This document shows, one piece after another, positions 9,005 to 16,585 of a stretch of 64,000 nt of DNA. How positions within the stretch are numbered: position 1 is the first letter of the stretch; every line of letters begins with the position of its first letter. The DNA is from UBA5738 sp964470995 (lineage in GTDB: Bacteria; Patescibacteriota; Minisyncoccia; Minisyncoccales; UBA5738). The DNA lies in contig CAYYEP010000004.1 of the NCBI GenBank assembly GCA_964470995.1, forward strand, positions 3,498 to 67,497, written 5' to 3'. Below the pieces are notes generated by a model, which saw only the letters and a list, made by a program, of their open reading frames with translations, was not told where the DNA came from and did not search any database. A program made the position numbers and the translations under genes.

Positions 9005-9985
9005 ATGGATTTTTTTTCACCCATCCAATCGTTTGCTGATCTGGCGGTTAATAATTGGTTTGGCATAACCAATGAATATTGGGCCAATGCGCTGATTTTT
9101 TTCATTTACGACACGATCAAGATCGGCCTGCTTTTGGTGGTTATCAACTATTTGATGGCGATTGTGCGCTATTATCTGCCGGTGCAGAAAGTACGTGCTA
9201 TTTTAGCTGGCCGCAAATGGTACGGGCTTGATTATTTTTTGGCGGCGATGCTTGGAACAATAACTCCGTTTTGTTCTTGTTCGTCGATTCCGCTTTTTGT
9301 CGGATTTGTGGGTGCGGGCATACCGTTAGGCGTGACTTTTACGTTTCTTGTCGCATCGCCTTTGGTAAACGAAGCCTCTCTTTTCATCTTCCCTTCGATT
9401 TTTGGCTTGAAGATGGCATTTTTATATAACGGCTTGGGAATTTTAATCAGCGTTTTGGCGGGTCTGGCGATTCAAAAATTGAAATTGGAGAAGAGCGTTA
9501 ATCCGGCTTTTTTGCAATATAAAACCCGGCAGGACGCGATTAAGGAAAACGGCGGCCGCAAAGTACCATTGGCTAAAAAAACCTTGATTTGGCGGCAGGA
9601 TGCTTGGCATATCACCAAAGAGATTTTTCCTTACGTGGTTTTTGGAGTGGGTATCGGCGCTTTAATTCATGGTTTTGTTCCCAAGGAATTTGTGCAAAAC
9701 AATTTGTCGGCGGCCGATTGGTGGGGGGTGCCGCTGGCAACGATTTTAGGTTTACCTCTTTACGCCAATTCAGTGAGCGTGCTCCCGATAGTGGAGGTGC
9801 TGACCGGCAAAGGCGTGCCGCTGGGAACCGCGCTGGCTTTTATGACCGCCACGGTGACGTTATCGATTCCCGGATTGCTGATATTGAAGAAGGCGATGGA
9901 TTGGAAACTGCTTTCGGCGTTTGTCGCGGTTACGAGTATTGGAATCGTATTAATGGGCTATTTTTTTAATTTGGTAAAAATTTAA
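9005..9985 (+). CDS. ArsP/DUF318-type permease
   Basis: 326-residue polytopic membrane protein with about eight hydrophobic segments. The family signature TPFCSCSSIPLF followed by GAGIPLGVTF and SPLVNE is present in the first half. A second, weaker repeat in the other half (LGLPLYANSVSVLPIVE) fits the internal duplication of this family. ArsP proteins export trivalent organoarsenicals, while related permeases are linked to copper or zinc efflux. The cysteine pair in the signature is thought to bind the metalloid. The neighbours (arsR, thioredoxin, ArsF-like, ArsG-like) favour arsenic. A -10 box directly upstream of the ATG gives it its own predicted leaderless promoter. Confidence 0.85.
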   Translation: MDFFSPIQSFADLAVNNWFGITNEYWANALIFFIYDTIKIGLLLVVINYLMAIVRYYLPVQKVRAILAGRKWYGLDYFLAAMLGTITPFCSCSSIPLFVGFVGAGIPLGVTFTFLVASPLVNEASLFIFPSIFGLKMAFLYNGLGILISVLAGLAIQKLKLEKSVNPAFLQYKTRQDAIKENGGRKVPLAKKTLIWRQDAWHITKEIFPYVVFGVGIGALIHGFVPKEFVQNNLSAADWWGVPLATILGLPLYANSVSVLPIVEVLTGKGVPLGTALAFMTATVTLSIPGLLILKKAMDWKLLSAFVAVTSIGIVLMGYFFNLVKI

Positions 9986-9996
9986 ATTCAATAGAA

Positions 9997-10497
9997 ATGA
10001 AAAAATTAGCTTTAATTCTAATAATTTTGTTAATCGCCGGAATTTTAGGGATATTGTCGGCAATTCCAAAAAATGATGCGGAAAACAGCCAAAATGCGGG
10101 ATTAAATAATGCGGCCAGCCGACAAAAAAACACCGGCAATATGTCAATCGCGGTCGCGCCCGCCCAAAAAGTGGAAGTTTTTCTGTTCCACCGCACGCAA
10201 AGATGCGTTACTTGCATAACTATCGGCAAACTATGCGGCCAAACTATCGAAGAAAGATTTGCTTCGGAGGTTTTGAACGGTAAAGTGATGTTCCGGGAGG
10301 TGAATATCGATGAACCGCAAAACAAGGAATTGGCGGAAAAATTTAAAGCCGGCGGTTCGGCTCTGTTTATCAATGCCGTTAGAGAGGGAAGTGATAATAT
10401 TCAAGAAGATATTGAGGTGTGGCGTTTGACCAATGATCCGCAAGCCTTTAAAAATTACCTGGCGGGAAAGATAAACGGCTTGCTGGGCAAACAGTGA
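9997..10497 (+). CDS. arsF: ArsF-family membrane-anchored thioredoxin-fold protein
   Basis: 166 residues with an N-terminal membrane anchor (about residues 4-22), a polar linker, then a thioredoxin-like domain. VFLFHRTQRCVTCITIGK carries the CxxC pair seen in proteins annotated as the ArsF family (nitrophenyl compound nitroreductase subunit). The domain would face the outside of the membrane and act as a thiol carrier. It lies 11 bp after the permease gene and its stop overlaps the ArsG-like start (TGATG), so it probably passes electrons to or from that CcdA-like membrane protein. The family call is from motif memory and the substrate is unproven. Confidence 0.75.
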   Translation: MKKLALILIILLIAGILGILSAIPKNDAENSQNAGLNNAASRQKNTGNMSIAVAPAQKVEVFLFHRTQRCVTCITIGKLCGQTIEERFASEVLNGKVMFREVNIDEPQNKELAEKFKAGGSALFINAVREGSDNIQEDIEVWRLTNDPQAFKNYLAGKINGLLGKQ

Positions 10498-11201
10498 TGG
10501 ATATTTTAAATGTTTTAATAAGTAACAATGCCTTCCCCGCGCTTACAGCCTTTTTGTTGGGCATTTTAACTTCGATCAGTCCTTGCCCGCTAGCTACCAA
10601 TATCGCGGCTGTTGCTTATCTTTCCAAGAGCCTGAAAACCGTAAAAAATACTTTGGCCAATGGCGCGTATTATGCCTTGGGCCGCACGGCCAGCTATACC
10701 TTTCTGGCAATCTTGATCTATTACGGATTATCCGCTTTCCAAATTTCAAAATCAGTCCAAGGCTGGGGCGAAAAATTGCTAGGCCCGTTGTTGGTATTTA
10801 TGGGATTGGCGATGCTTAATGTTATTAAGATCAAATTACCTTCCGGCGGGGGCAAATCGGAAAAAATCAAATTTTGGCTGGCTAATAAGGGAGGCTTGGG
10901 AGCGTTTCTGTTGGGCGCGCTGTTTGCTTTGGCTTTTTGTCCGTACAGCGCGGTGTTGTTCTTCGGCGCGCTCATTCCATTGGTGCTGAAATCGTCCGGT
11001 GGCCTGCTTTTACCGTTTTTGTTTGCCTTGGGTACCGGCTTGCCGGTTATTGTTTTTTCTTTCTTGATCGCGTTTGGGGCGCAAAAGATCGGCGCAGCTT
11101 TTCAAATTATGCGGAAAATAGAAAAAGCAATGCGCCATATTGTTGCTTTAATTTTTCTTGCGATTGGATTATATTATTTGCGTTTTTTAGTAGGTTTATA
11201 A
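10497..11201 (+). CDS. arsG: ArsG/CcdA-like membrane transporter
   Basis: About 235 residues with six hydrophobic segments in a CcdA/DsbD-like layout. The two halves carry the paired motifs ISPCPLATNI and LAFCPYSAVLFF, each with a Cys-Pro in a membrane helix, as in thiol-disulfide electron carriers. Related proteins are named ArsG family (aromatic arsenical efflux permease). ATG 10497 overlaps the stop of the ArsF-like gene, which supports a functional pair: the membrane protein moves electrons across the membrane to the exported thioredoxin domain. GTG 10494 is an alternative start. This is the last gene of the cluster. Confidence 0.78.
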   Translation: MDILNVLISNNAFPALTAFLLGILTSISPCPLATNIAAVAYLSKSLKTVKNTLANGAYYALGRTASYTFLAILIYYGLSAFQISKSVQGWGEKLLGPLLVFMGLAMLNVIKIKLPSGGGKSEKIKFWLANKGGLGAFLLGALFALAFCPYSAVLFFGALIPLVLKSSGGLLLPFLFALGTGLPVIVFSFLIAFGAQKIGAAFQIMRKIEKAMRHIVALIFLAIGLYYLRFLVGL

Positions 11202-11744
11202 TCCGGGAAACTTATTGTTTCAAAATGGCGGCTTTTTGATAAGCCAATGATAATTTTTGACTTGTGTATTATGATTATTTTGGGGCAAAAATGACCGGCT
11301 AGGATTGGCTCGGCAAATTTTTTGAATGGATAAGAATTAATGTGATGGAAGAGGGAAAAAATATCGCAGTCGTTAAAGATAGGCCGCGTTAAGCGGAGGC
11401 CGCGTTAATTTTAATGTATATACTTAGATATGTATTGCGGAACGCGCGATATTTGATCTTGCTCATTATTTGTAATAAATTTGCAGTAAACAACCGAAAG
11501 AAGCTGGAGCCAATTGCGTATAGGGATACCAATCATTATCAGATAACCAAGGGTTTTTTGGATAATCCCGACCGGTATTTGAAATATCTGTTCGCGGAAT
11601 AAATGTCTTTCTTTGTTGGGGGGGTGACTTCTGCGGAGTTTTGGAAATTAGGAGAAAAACGAGTTTTGGTATATAGTCAAGGGGTAGTTAAAAACGCGAA
11701 AAAATAGTCGGCTTTCCGTTGTTCATAAAAGCAAAAACAAAAAA
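11202..11744. other. Mostly non-coding region before the cold-shock gene
   Basis: It contains a 12-bp direct repeat AGGCCGCGTTAA (11381-11392 and 11397-11408) and a 29-codon protein-like open stretch (11303-11392) preceded by ATG-ACC-GGC-TAG, which may be a gene remnant. It also holds a doubtful 62-codon frame at 11414 and the likely 5' leader of the cold-shock gene. A possible -10 box, TATAGT, lies at 11672-11677. Confidence 0.4.
11414..11602 (+). CDS. Doubtful small protein, 62 aa
   Basis: A basic, partly hydrophobic N-terminus (residues 1-25) is followed by a polar tail. I recognise no family, and no promoter or ribosome-binding site stands out. It may be spurious or a remnant. Confidence 0.25.
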   Translation: MYILRYVLRNARYLILLIICNKFAVNNRKKLEPIAYRDTNHYQITKGFLDNPDRYLKYLFAE

Positions 11745-11942
11745 ATGCAAGGTACAATCAAAACTCTTACGGAAAGAGGATTTGGATTCATCTCCCGCGA
11801 GGGGGAGGCCAAGGATCTTTTTTTCCATTCCAAGGAATTGAAGGGCGTCACTTATGACGAGCTGAAGGTTGGCGATACAGTAACCTTTGAGATCGTTAAT
11901 GGCGAAAAGGGCTTGGCGGCGGTGAACGTTTCCCGCTTGTAA
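11745..11942 (+). CDS. csp: Cold-shock domain protein
   Basis: 65-residue single cold-shock domain, the usual CspA size. The RNA-binding motifs GFGFISREG (RNP1-like) and LFFHSKEL (RNP2-like) are both present, followed by the GDTVTFEI strand. It binds single-stranded RNA or DNA and acts as an RNA chaperone. A plausible -10 box lies about 70 bases upstream, leaving a long leader as in other csp genes, where the leader controls expression by temperature-dependent folding. A strong terminator follows 14 bp after the stop, so it is a single-gene unit. Confidence 0.92.
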   Translation: MQGTIKTLTERGFGFISREGEAKDLFFHSKELKGVTYDELKVGDTVTFEIVNGEKGLAAVNVSRL

Positions 11943-11955
11943 GCAAAAACAGGAG

Positions 11956-11982
11956 CCGTCCCGAGTTGTCGGGGCGGTTTTT
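11956..11982 (+). terminator. Intrinsic terminator of the cold-shock gene
   Basis: CCGTCCCGA-GTTG-TCGGGGCGG hairpin followed by five T. Confidence 0.85.
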
Positions 11983-12142
11983 GGTATATTCCCCATGTGG
12001 GTAATGTATTGCTTTTTTTTGGTTTTTGATCTATAATTAAGTTACGCGAGTTTTGACTACAAATTGGAGTCCGTTTAAAAGCGGGCTGGCGACCATATTT
12101 GCGACTCATGTGTTAATAAGTCGTTTTTTTGTATAAAAATAT

Positions 12143-12409
12143 ATGGCTAAAACATTGGAAGAATTTATGGCGGAGCATAATCGGCTTTCTCCGGCCAATT
12201 TACAAGTGACCAAAGAAGTGCTTTTGCGTTTTCGGGAAGAAAAAAGCTCGCTTTTTCGGGAAGGAGATTGGTCGATTGAGAAGATAAGGCGGCCTTTTAT
12301 AGAGTGGCTATGCGCCGCTTCGCTTGATAAGAAAATAAAGGACCGTTCCAAGGACAATGGCTGGATAACATTTCCCCGTCCGGCAGAAGAAAATAAGGGC
12401 TTATATTAA
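12143..12409 (+). CDS. Hypothetical protein, 88 aa
   Basis: Unrecognised soluble protein with alternating acidic and basic residues and predicted helices throughout. There is no cysteine pair, signal or membrane segment apart from a short WLCAAS core. TATAAA at 12132-12137 lies five bases before the ATG, the leaderless layout seen elsewhere in this window, which supports the start. A 32-codon very basic gene follows after 20 bp and shares its terminator, so the two probably form one transcript. Confidence 0.55.
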   Translation: MAKTLEEFMAEHNRLSPANLQVTKEVLLRFREEKSSLFREGDWSIEKIRRPFIEWLCAASLDKKIKDRSKDNGWITFPRPAEENKGLY

Positions 12410-12429
12410 AATAAAGAAACAAAAGCGAA

Positions 12430-12528
12430 ATGAAAAATTCAAGAAATCCCAACCAGATCAAAAATAAATCGGCGCATAAGCGCTTGACTATTAAGCACAG
12501 GCCAAGAAAAAAGAATCGGCGCAAGTAA
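12430..12528 (+). CDS. Very basic small protein, 32 aa
   Basis: The frame runs from ATG 12430 to TAA 12526-12528. About 14 of 32 residues are Lys, Arg or His, ending in RPRKKNRRK, and there are no acidic residues. Such composition fits a nucleic-acid or ribosome-associated peptide. The tail resembles small ribosomal proteins such as bTHX, but the match is too short to assign. It lies between the 88-aa gene and a strong terminator. Confidence 0.5.
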   Translation: MKNSRNPNQIKNKSAHKRLTIKHRPRKKNRRK

Positions 12529-12577
12529 ACTACCCCGGGTAAAGCTTCGAGGCATTGCGCCAGTTAAATAACTTTTT

Positions 12578-12614
12578 AAAGGCGGAGAGCATTTTTTGGT
12601 TTCCGCCTTTTTTT
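12578..12614 (+). terminator. Intrinsic terminator
   Basis: AAAGGCGGA (12578-12586) pairs with TCCGCCTTT (12602-12610) and a T-run follows. It closes the unit of the two small genes and faces the convergent mgtE. Confidence 0.8.
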
Positions 12615-12683
12615 GCAAGAAAAACTATTACTAATCGAGGTTTTTCAAGAGCTTGAACGCGTTATTTAATTTTAGCGGAAAAA

Positions 12684-13952
12684 TTACGGCAGAATTATGG
12701 AGGCTAGGCCCAAGAATGCCAAAAAACCAAGTACGTCGGTAGCGGTGGTGATAAAAATAGTCGCCGAAGAGGCCGGGTCTTTACCGAGCCGGTGCATTAC
12801 CAGGGGGATCAGCGTTCCGGCTGCGGCCGCGACAACAAGGTTTACCACCATGGCGGCGAAGAGGATTGCGGAAATTAAAGGGTCGCGGTTGGCGATAAAA
12901 GAGATCGCGGCGACTATAAATCCGTTTATGACTCCATTGACGAATCCGGAAATTATCTCATTTTTTAATATTTCGGGTACCGATCCATTCTCGATTTGTT
13001 TTAGGGTTATGCCTCTGACCATGACTGCCATTGCCTGGGTTCCGGCATTTCCGCCCATTCCCGCGATGATGGGCATATATATGGCTAAAATAACGTATTT
13101 GGAGATTTTTTCATTAAATATGCCTACCGTAAAGGATGCCAGAAATGAAGTTGCCAAATTGATGATCAGCCATTTGTAGCGGAATTTTATTTTACTGGTG
13201 GCGCTATCAAAGACGCTTTCTTCTTCCGAGACTCCGGCAAAGTCATATAAAGACATTGATTCGCGCTCTTTCAGCAGGCGCAGAACATCGTCGGAGTAGA
13301 TTATCCCCATAACTTGCCCTTTGCTTCCGAGTACCGCGACTTTTGTATTTGGGCGGTTGTGGAATAGGGCGATAACGTCTTCGTGGGTTGCTTGGGATGA
13401 AACCGCGGAAATTTTTCGGATGTATTTTTTAACTTTGTCCCGAGGCCGCGCAAAGCCCAGGTCGTGGCCGGGCAGATATCCGGATATTATTTTTTTATCC
13501 CTGTTTGGTTTCATCGCGATAATTGCCGGAGGCCGGCCGGTGCGTTTTTCGTGGGATCTAAACCGTTTTGATACTTCGGCGATACTGTTAATTTCATCAA
13601 CTAGGATGAAGTCGGGGTTCATCAATCCGGCCGCCGATTCGGGATCGAAATCAAGCAATGTTTTAAGAGCATCCCGGGTTTCTTGGCCAACTAGATTTAA
13701 AATTTTTTTTTGTTTCTCCTTTGCGAAAAGCTGAAGGATGTCGGTAGCTTCATCGGGTTCGGCGAATTCGATCAAGGCAGATAATTCTTCTTCGGTCAGG
13801 TTCGAAAGCAGGCCGTAAATAATATATTTGTTCAGGGTCAAGCAGGCTTGGACCTGATCGGCAGGGTCCATTTTCTTGAAAATCTCAATTCGTTTTTCGG
13901 GATTGAGGATGATCTCTGAAAACGGCTCAATTTTCTTTTTATTGGATTTCAC
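12684..13952 (-). CDS. mgtE: MgtE-type magnesium transporter
   Basis: 422 residues in MgtE order: an N-terminal helical superhelix (about 1-130), a CBS-pair region (about 130-250), then five membrane helices. Signature segments are PIIAGMGGNAGTQ in the membrane part and DPASSATIFITTATD near the C-terminus, whose Asp lines the Mg2+ pore. The cytosolic domains bind Mg2+ and close the channel when the ion is abundant. Length is slightly below the usual 450. It is transcribed alone, divergent from the pentapeptide gene and convergent with the small-gene unit. Confidence 0.93.
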   Translation of the reverse strand: MKSNKKKIEPFSEIILNPEKRIEIFKKMDPADQVQACLTLNKYIIYGLLSNLTEEELSALIEFAEPDEATDILQLFAKEKQKKILNLVGQETRDALKTLLDFDPESAAGLMNPDFILVDEINSIAEVSKRFRSHEKRTGRPPAIIAMKPNRDKKIISGYLPGHDLGFARPRDKVKKYIRKISAVSSQATHEDVIALFHNRPNTKVAVLGSKGQVMGIIYSDDVLRLLKERESMSLYDFAGVSEEESVFDSATSKIKFRYKWLIINLATSFLASFTVGIFNEKISKYVILAIYMPIIAGMGGNAGTQAMAVMVRGITLKQIENGSVPEILKNEIISGFVNGVINGFIVAAISFIANRDPLISAILFAAMVVNLVVAAAAGTLIPLVMHRLGKDPASSATIFITTATDVLGFLAFLGLASIILP

Positions 13953-14061
13953 GCCTTTGGAAAATTATTTGTATCGTACATTTTAACTATATCCTTGATC
14001 GCTGTTTAGGCAAAATTATTTTTTTGCGTCGTAATGTTGCAAAAATTAGGGACGTAAACTA

Positions 14062-14090
14062 TTTCCATATAGCGGGTAAGGTAGTAAAAT
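14062..14090 (+). promoter_or_regulatory. Promoter of the pentapeptide gene
   Basis: TTTCCA 14062-14067, 17-bp spacer, TAAAAT 14085-14090, nine bases before the ATG, so the transcript is probably leaderless. Confidence 0.55.
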
Positions 14091-14099
14091 GGCGGTATT

Positions 14100-14678
14100 A
14101 TGGATAAAATCGCTTTGATAAACGAGGAAAAAAAATTTGATGGAACCGGTTTCGCGACGGATCATGTCAGTGGCAAGGAGTTTTTGCATTGCGAATTCAT
14201 AAGATGCGATTTTTCGGATTGCAAACTGGCGGGAGCGGTATTTTGCGGATGCAAATTCTTGAATTGTAATTTTTCCAACGCGCGCGTCGAAAACTGCAGT
14301 TTTAGGGGTGCGGTATTCGAAGGATGCAAGTTGATGGGGATATTGTTCAATGAAATAAACCAATTTATGCTGGATTGGGAATTTAGGAATTGTTTGATTG
14401 AATTTTGCAATTTTGACGGACTTAAAATCAAGGGCGGAAAATTCGCAGGTTGTACGATACGCGAATCGGATTTCACCAATACCAACTTGCAGAAATGCGA
14501 TTTTAGCTGCGCGGATTTGCAAGGAAGCATATTCCGGAGCGCCAACCTGACAGGGGCGAATTTTACCGGCGGCAGGAATTATTATATCGATCCGACGCAG
14601 AATAAAATGAAAGGAGCGAGATTTTCCCAGCCGGAGGTGTTGGTGTTGTTGGCGGCGTTTGAAATAAAAATTGAATAA
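14100..14678 (+). CDS. Pentapeptide-repeat protein
   Basis: 192 residues built largely from A(D/N)LXX-like repeats with Phe or Leu at the centre position and many Cys (for example CEFIRCDFSDCKL, NANFTGG-like turns). This predicts a right-handed quadrilateral beta-helix. A break near residues 85-95 (NEINQFMLDWEF) divides it into two coils, as in Qnr proteins that mimic DNA and protect gyrase. Qnr-like function is only one option, because most members of this fold have unknown roles. The Nudix gene starts 6 bp later, so they may be co-transcribed. Confidence 0.85.
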   Translation: MDKIALINEEKKFDGTGFATDHVSGKEFLHCEFIRCDFSDCKLAGAVFCGCKFLNCNFSNARVENCSFRGAVFEGCKLMGILFNEINQFMLDWEFRNCLIEFCNFDGLKIKGGKFAGCTIRESDFTNTNLQKCDFSCADLQGSIFRSANLTGANFTGGRNYYIDPTQNKMKGARFSQPEVLVLLAAFEIKIE

Positions 14679-14683
14679 GCCAT

Positions 14684-15118
14684 ATGGACAAAATGGAACA
14701 AGAGAAAAAAACGAAGGTGGGTGTGGGGGTAATGATTGTTAAAAACGGCAAGGTGCTTATGGGCAAGAGAAAGGGTTCGCATGGCGCGGGCGAGTTTGCT
14801 TTTCCGGGCGGGCACTTGGAGTACATGGAGTCGTTCGAGGCGTGCGCCAAAAGGGAGGCGGCCGAAGAAACCGGGATAGAAATAGAAAACGTTCGTTTTT
14901 TGATGCTGGCCAACGTGGCCAAATACGCGCCCAAGCATTACGCGCACGTTACGTTGATGGCGGATTGGAAATCGGGTGAACCACGAGTTTTGGAGCCGGA
15001 AGTATGCGAGTTGTGGGGGTGGCATAGTTTGAGCAATCTGCCCGAACCATTGTTTGAGACGTGCAAGTTGTCGATCGACAGTTACAAAACCGGCAGGAAT
15101 TATTATGATAAATATTAA
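14684..15118 (+). CDS. Nudix hydrolase (MutT/NUDT15-like)
   Basis: 144 residues. A complete Nudix box begins at GGHLEYMESF and ends with REAAEETGI, matching GX5EX7REUXEEXGU, so the Mg2+-binding glutamates are all present. The preceding strand VGVGVMIVKNGKVLMGKRKG and the W-G-W stretch near residue 115 resemble NUDT15/MutT-type nucleotide pyrophosphatases that clean oxidised dNTPs. Substrate is not determined by sequence. The VOC gene follows after 11 bp. Confidence 0.88.
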   Translation: MDKMEQEKKTKVGVGVMIVKNGKVLMGKRKGSHGAGEFAFPGGHLEYMESFEACAKREAAEETGIEIENVRFLMLANVAKYAPKHYAHVTLMADWKSGEPRVLEPEVCELWGWHSLSNLPEPLFETCKLSIDSYKTGRNYYDKY

Positions 15119-15129
15119 AAAGGTTTTTT

Positions 15130-15579
15130 ATGGAGAAGTTAATTCGAAATAATTTAGTGGTTGAGCTGCACGTGCCAGATTTGAGGCTGGCAAGGGATTT
15201 TTACGGCAAGCTTGGCTTTGAGCTGGCGTTGGATGATTCACCCAATGAAGCGCAGCCGGGATATATGACGATGGCGCGCAAGGACGGTGCCGGCGTTACG
15301 ATGCTTAACTTTTATGGCGGCGATGAGAGGGTTTATAATCAGGCATACTTTAAACAATTCCCAAAAGGCACAAAAAGGGGTTACGCGGTGAGCGTGACGA
15401 TACCGGTGGCGGATATTGATGAAGTTTACGGCCAGGCGCAAAATTTTTTAGCCAAAAGCATCGTACGCGAATTAAAAGGGGTCGAAGACCATAGCAAGAT
15501 GTGGAAAGATTTTCGAATGATCGATCCGTTCGGATTTTACCTGCGGTTTACCGAATTGTTGGATTGGGGCCAGCAATAG
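15130..15579 (+). CDS. VOC/glyoxalase-fold protein
   Basis: 149 residues in the vicinal oxygen chelate fold: LHVPDLRLARDFYGKLGFEL in the first beta-alpha-beta unit and MIDPFGFYLRF at the end of the second. This is the size and motif spacing of the glyoxalase/bleomycin-resistance family. The second-half acidic ligand seems replaced, so metal binding is uncertain. The catalytic role could be a lyase, isomerase or antibiotic-binding protein. Likely co-transcribed with the Nudix gene. Confidence 0.8.
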   Translation: MEKLIRNNLVVELHVPDLRLARDFYGKLGFELALDDSPNEAQPGYMTMARKDGAGVTMLNFYGGDERVYNQAYFKQFPKGTKRGYAVSVTIPVADIDEVYGQAQNFLAKSIVRELKGVEDHSKMWKDFRMIDPFGFYLRFTELLDWGQQ

Positions 15580-15588
15580 TGTTATGCT
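15559..15588 (+). promoter_or_regulatory. Possible promoter of the M14 pair
   Basis: TTGGAT 15559-15564, 18-bp spacer, TATGCT 15583-15588. It lies at the end of the VOC gene, 30 bp before the first M14 start. Confidence 0.4.
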
Positions 15589-15617
15589 AGGGTTATCATT
15601 ATTTAAGCGCAAAAACC

Positions 15618-16583
15618 ATGAATAAAAAACTAGTCGGGATCGCGGTTGCAGTGGTTCTTATAGCGGGATTTTTTTGGTATTTGTCGAATGAGAACAAAAA
15701 AGTTCAGGTTGATAATTCGCTTGAGTCGGCAACCGAACAGGAAGAAGCGCAAGCGACGCTTCCCGCGGTAGAAGAAGGAACGGAAGAACCGCAGACGGAG
15801 GCGGCGACGGAAGAAGATCAGGTTAAAGAAGCGGAAAACAAGCCCGAAGAGACAATTGGCACATCTGCCGGAGGACGTAAAATTATGGCTTACCATTACG
15901 GCACCGGTTCCAAGGAAGTTTTGCTGGTGGGAGGAATCCATGGCGGATATTCTTGGAATACGGCGCTGTTGGCTTATCAAATGATGGATTATTTTGATGC
16001 CAATCCCAAGGCGGTTCCGGATGGAGTCAAGGTGACGATTGTTCCGGTGCTGAATTCCGACGGGTTGAGCCGAGTCGTAGATTCGGCCGGACGTTTTAAA
16101 CCCACCGATGTTTCGACTTCACAGGAGGACAGGATCGCCGGACGTTTTAATGCCAATAACGTGGATTTAAACCGCAATTTTGACTGTAATTGGCAGGCAA
16201 CGGCGGTGTGGCAGAATAAGACGGTGAGCGGCGGAACCAGCGTCTTTTCTGAGCCGGAGGCGCGGGCAATCCGCGATTACGTCCAGAAGCCGGAGATCAC
16301 CGCGGTGGTGGCGTGGTATAGTTCGGCGGGAGGAGTATTTTCTTCAAGTTGCAATGGCGAGGTGGCGGCGGCGACAAAGGAAATGACTGATATTTACGCC
16401 AAAGCTTCGGGTTATCCGGCGCACAAGGATTTTGATTATTACGAAATTTCGGGTGATATGACGAATTGGTTTGCCAAGAATAATGTGCCGGCGGTGGGCG
16501 TGGTATTGACCACGGCCGACGATGTGGAGTGGGATAAAAACTTGGCTGGGGTGAAGGCGGTGTTGAATCATTTCGCCAAATAG
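15618..16583 (+). CDS. M14 carboxypeptidase-like protein, apparently inactive
   Basis: 321 residues: an N-terminal anchor or signal (about 5-21), an acidic low-complexity linker (about 30-80), then an M14 zinc carboxypeptidase fold. Compared with the next gene, the fold signatures remain (GGIHGG with His108, DLNRNFDCNW, SEPEARAIRD) but three key positions are changed: Ser112 in place of the second zinc ligand Glu, Tyr234 in place of the third ligand His, and Val at about 296 in place of the catalytic Glu. Zinc hydrolysis is therefore unlikely. It could bind peptidoglycan peptides, act as a decoy or pair with its active sister. It sits 2 bp before the sister gene in a tandem duplication. Confidence 0.8.
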   Translation: MNKKLVGIAVAVVLIAGFFWYLSNENKKVQVDNSLESATEQEEAQATLPAVEEGTEEPQTEAATEEDQVKEAENKPEETIGTSAGGRKIMAYHYGTGSKEVLLVGGIHGGYSWNTALLAYQMMDYFDANPKAVPDGVKVTIVPVLNSDGLSRVVDSAGRFKPTDVSTSQEDRIAGRFNANNVDLNRNFDCNWQATAVWQNKTVSGGTSVFSEPEARAIRDYVQKPEITAVVAWYSSAGGVFSSSCNGEVAAATKEMTDIYAKASGYPAHKDFDYYEISGDMTNWFAKNNVPAVGVVLTTADDVEWDKNLAGVKAVLNHFAK

Positions 16584-16585
16584 CG

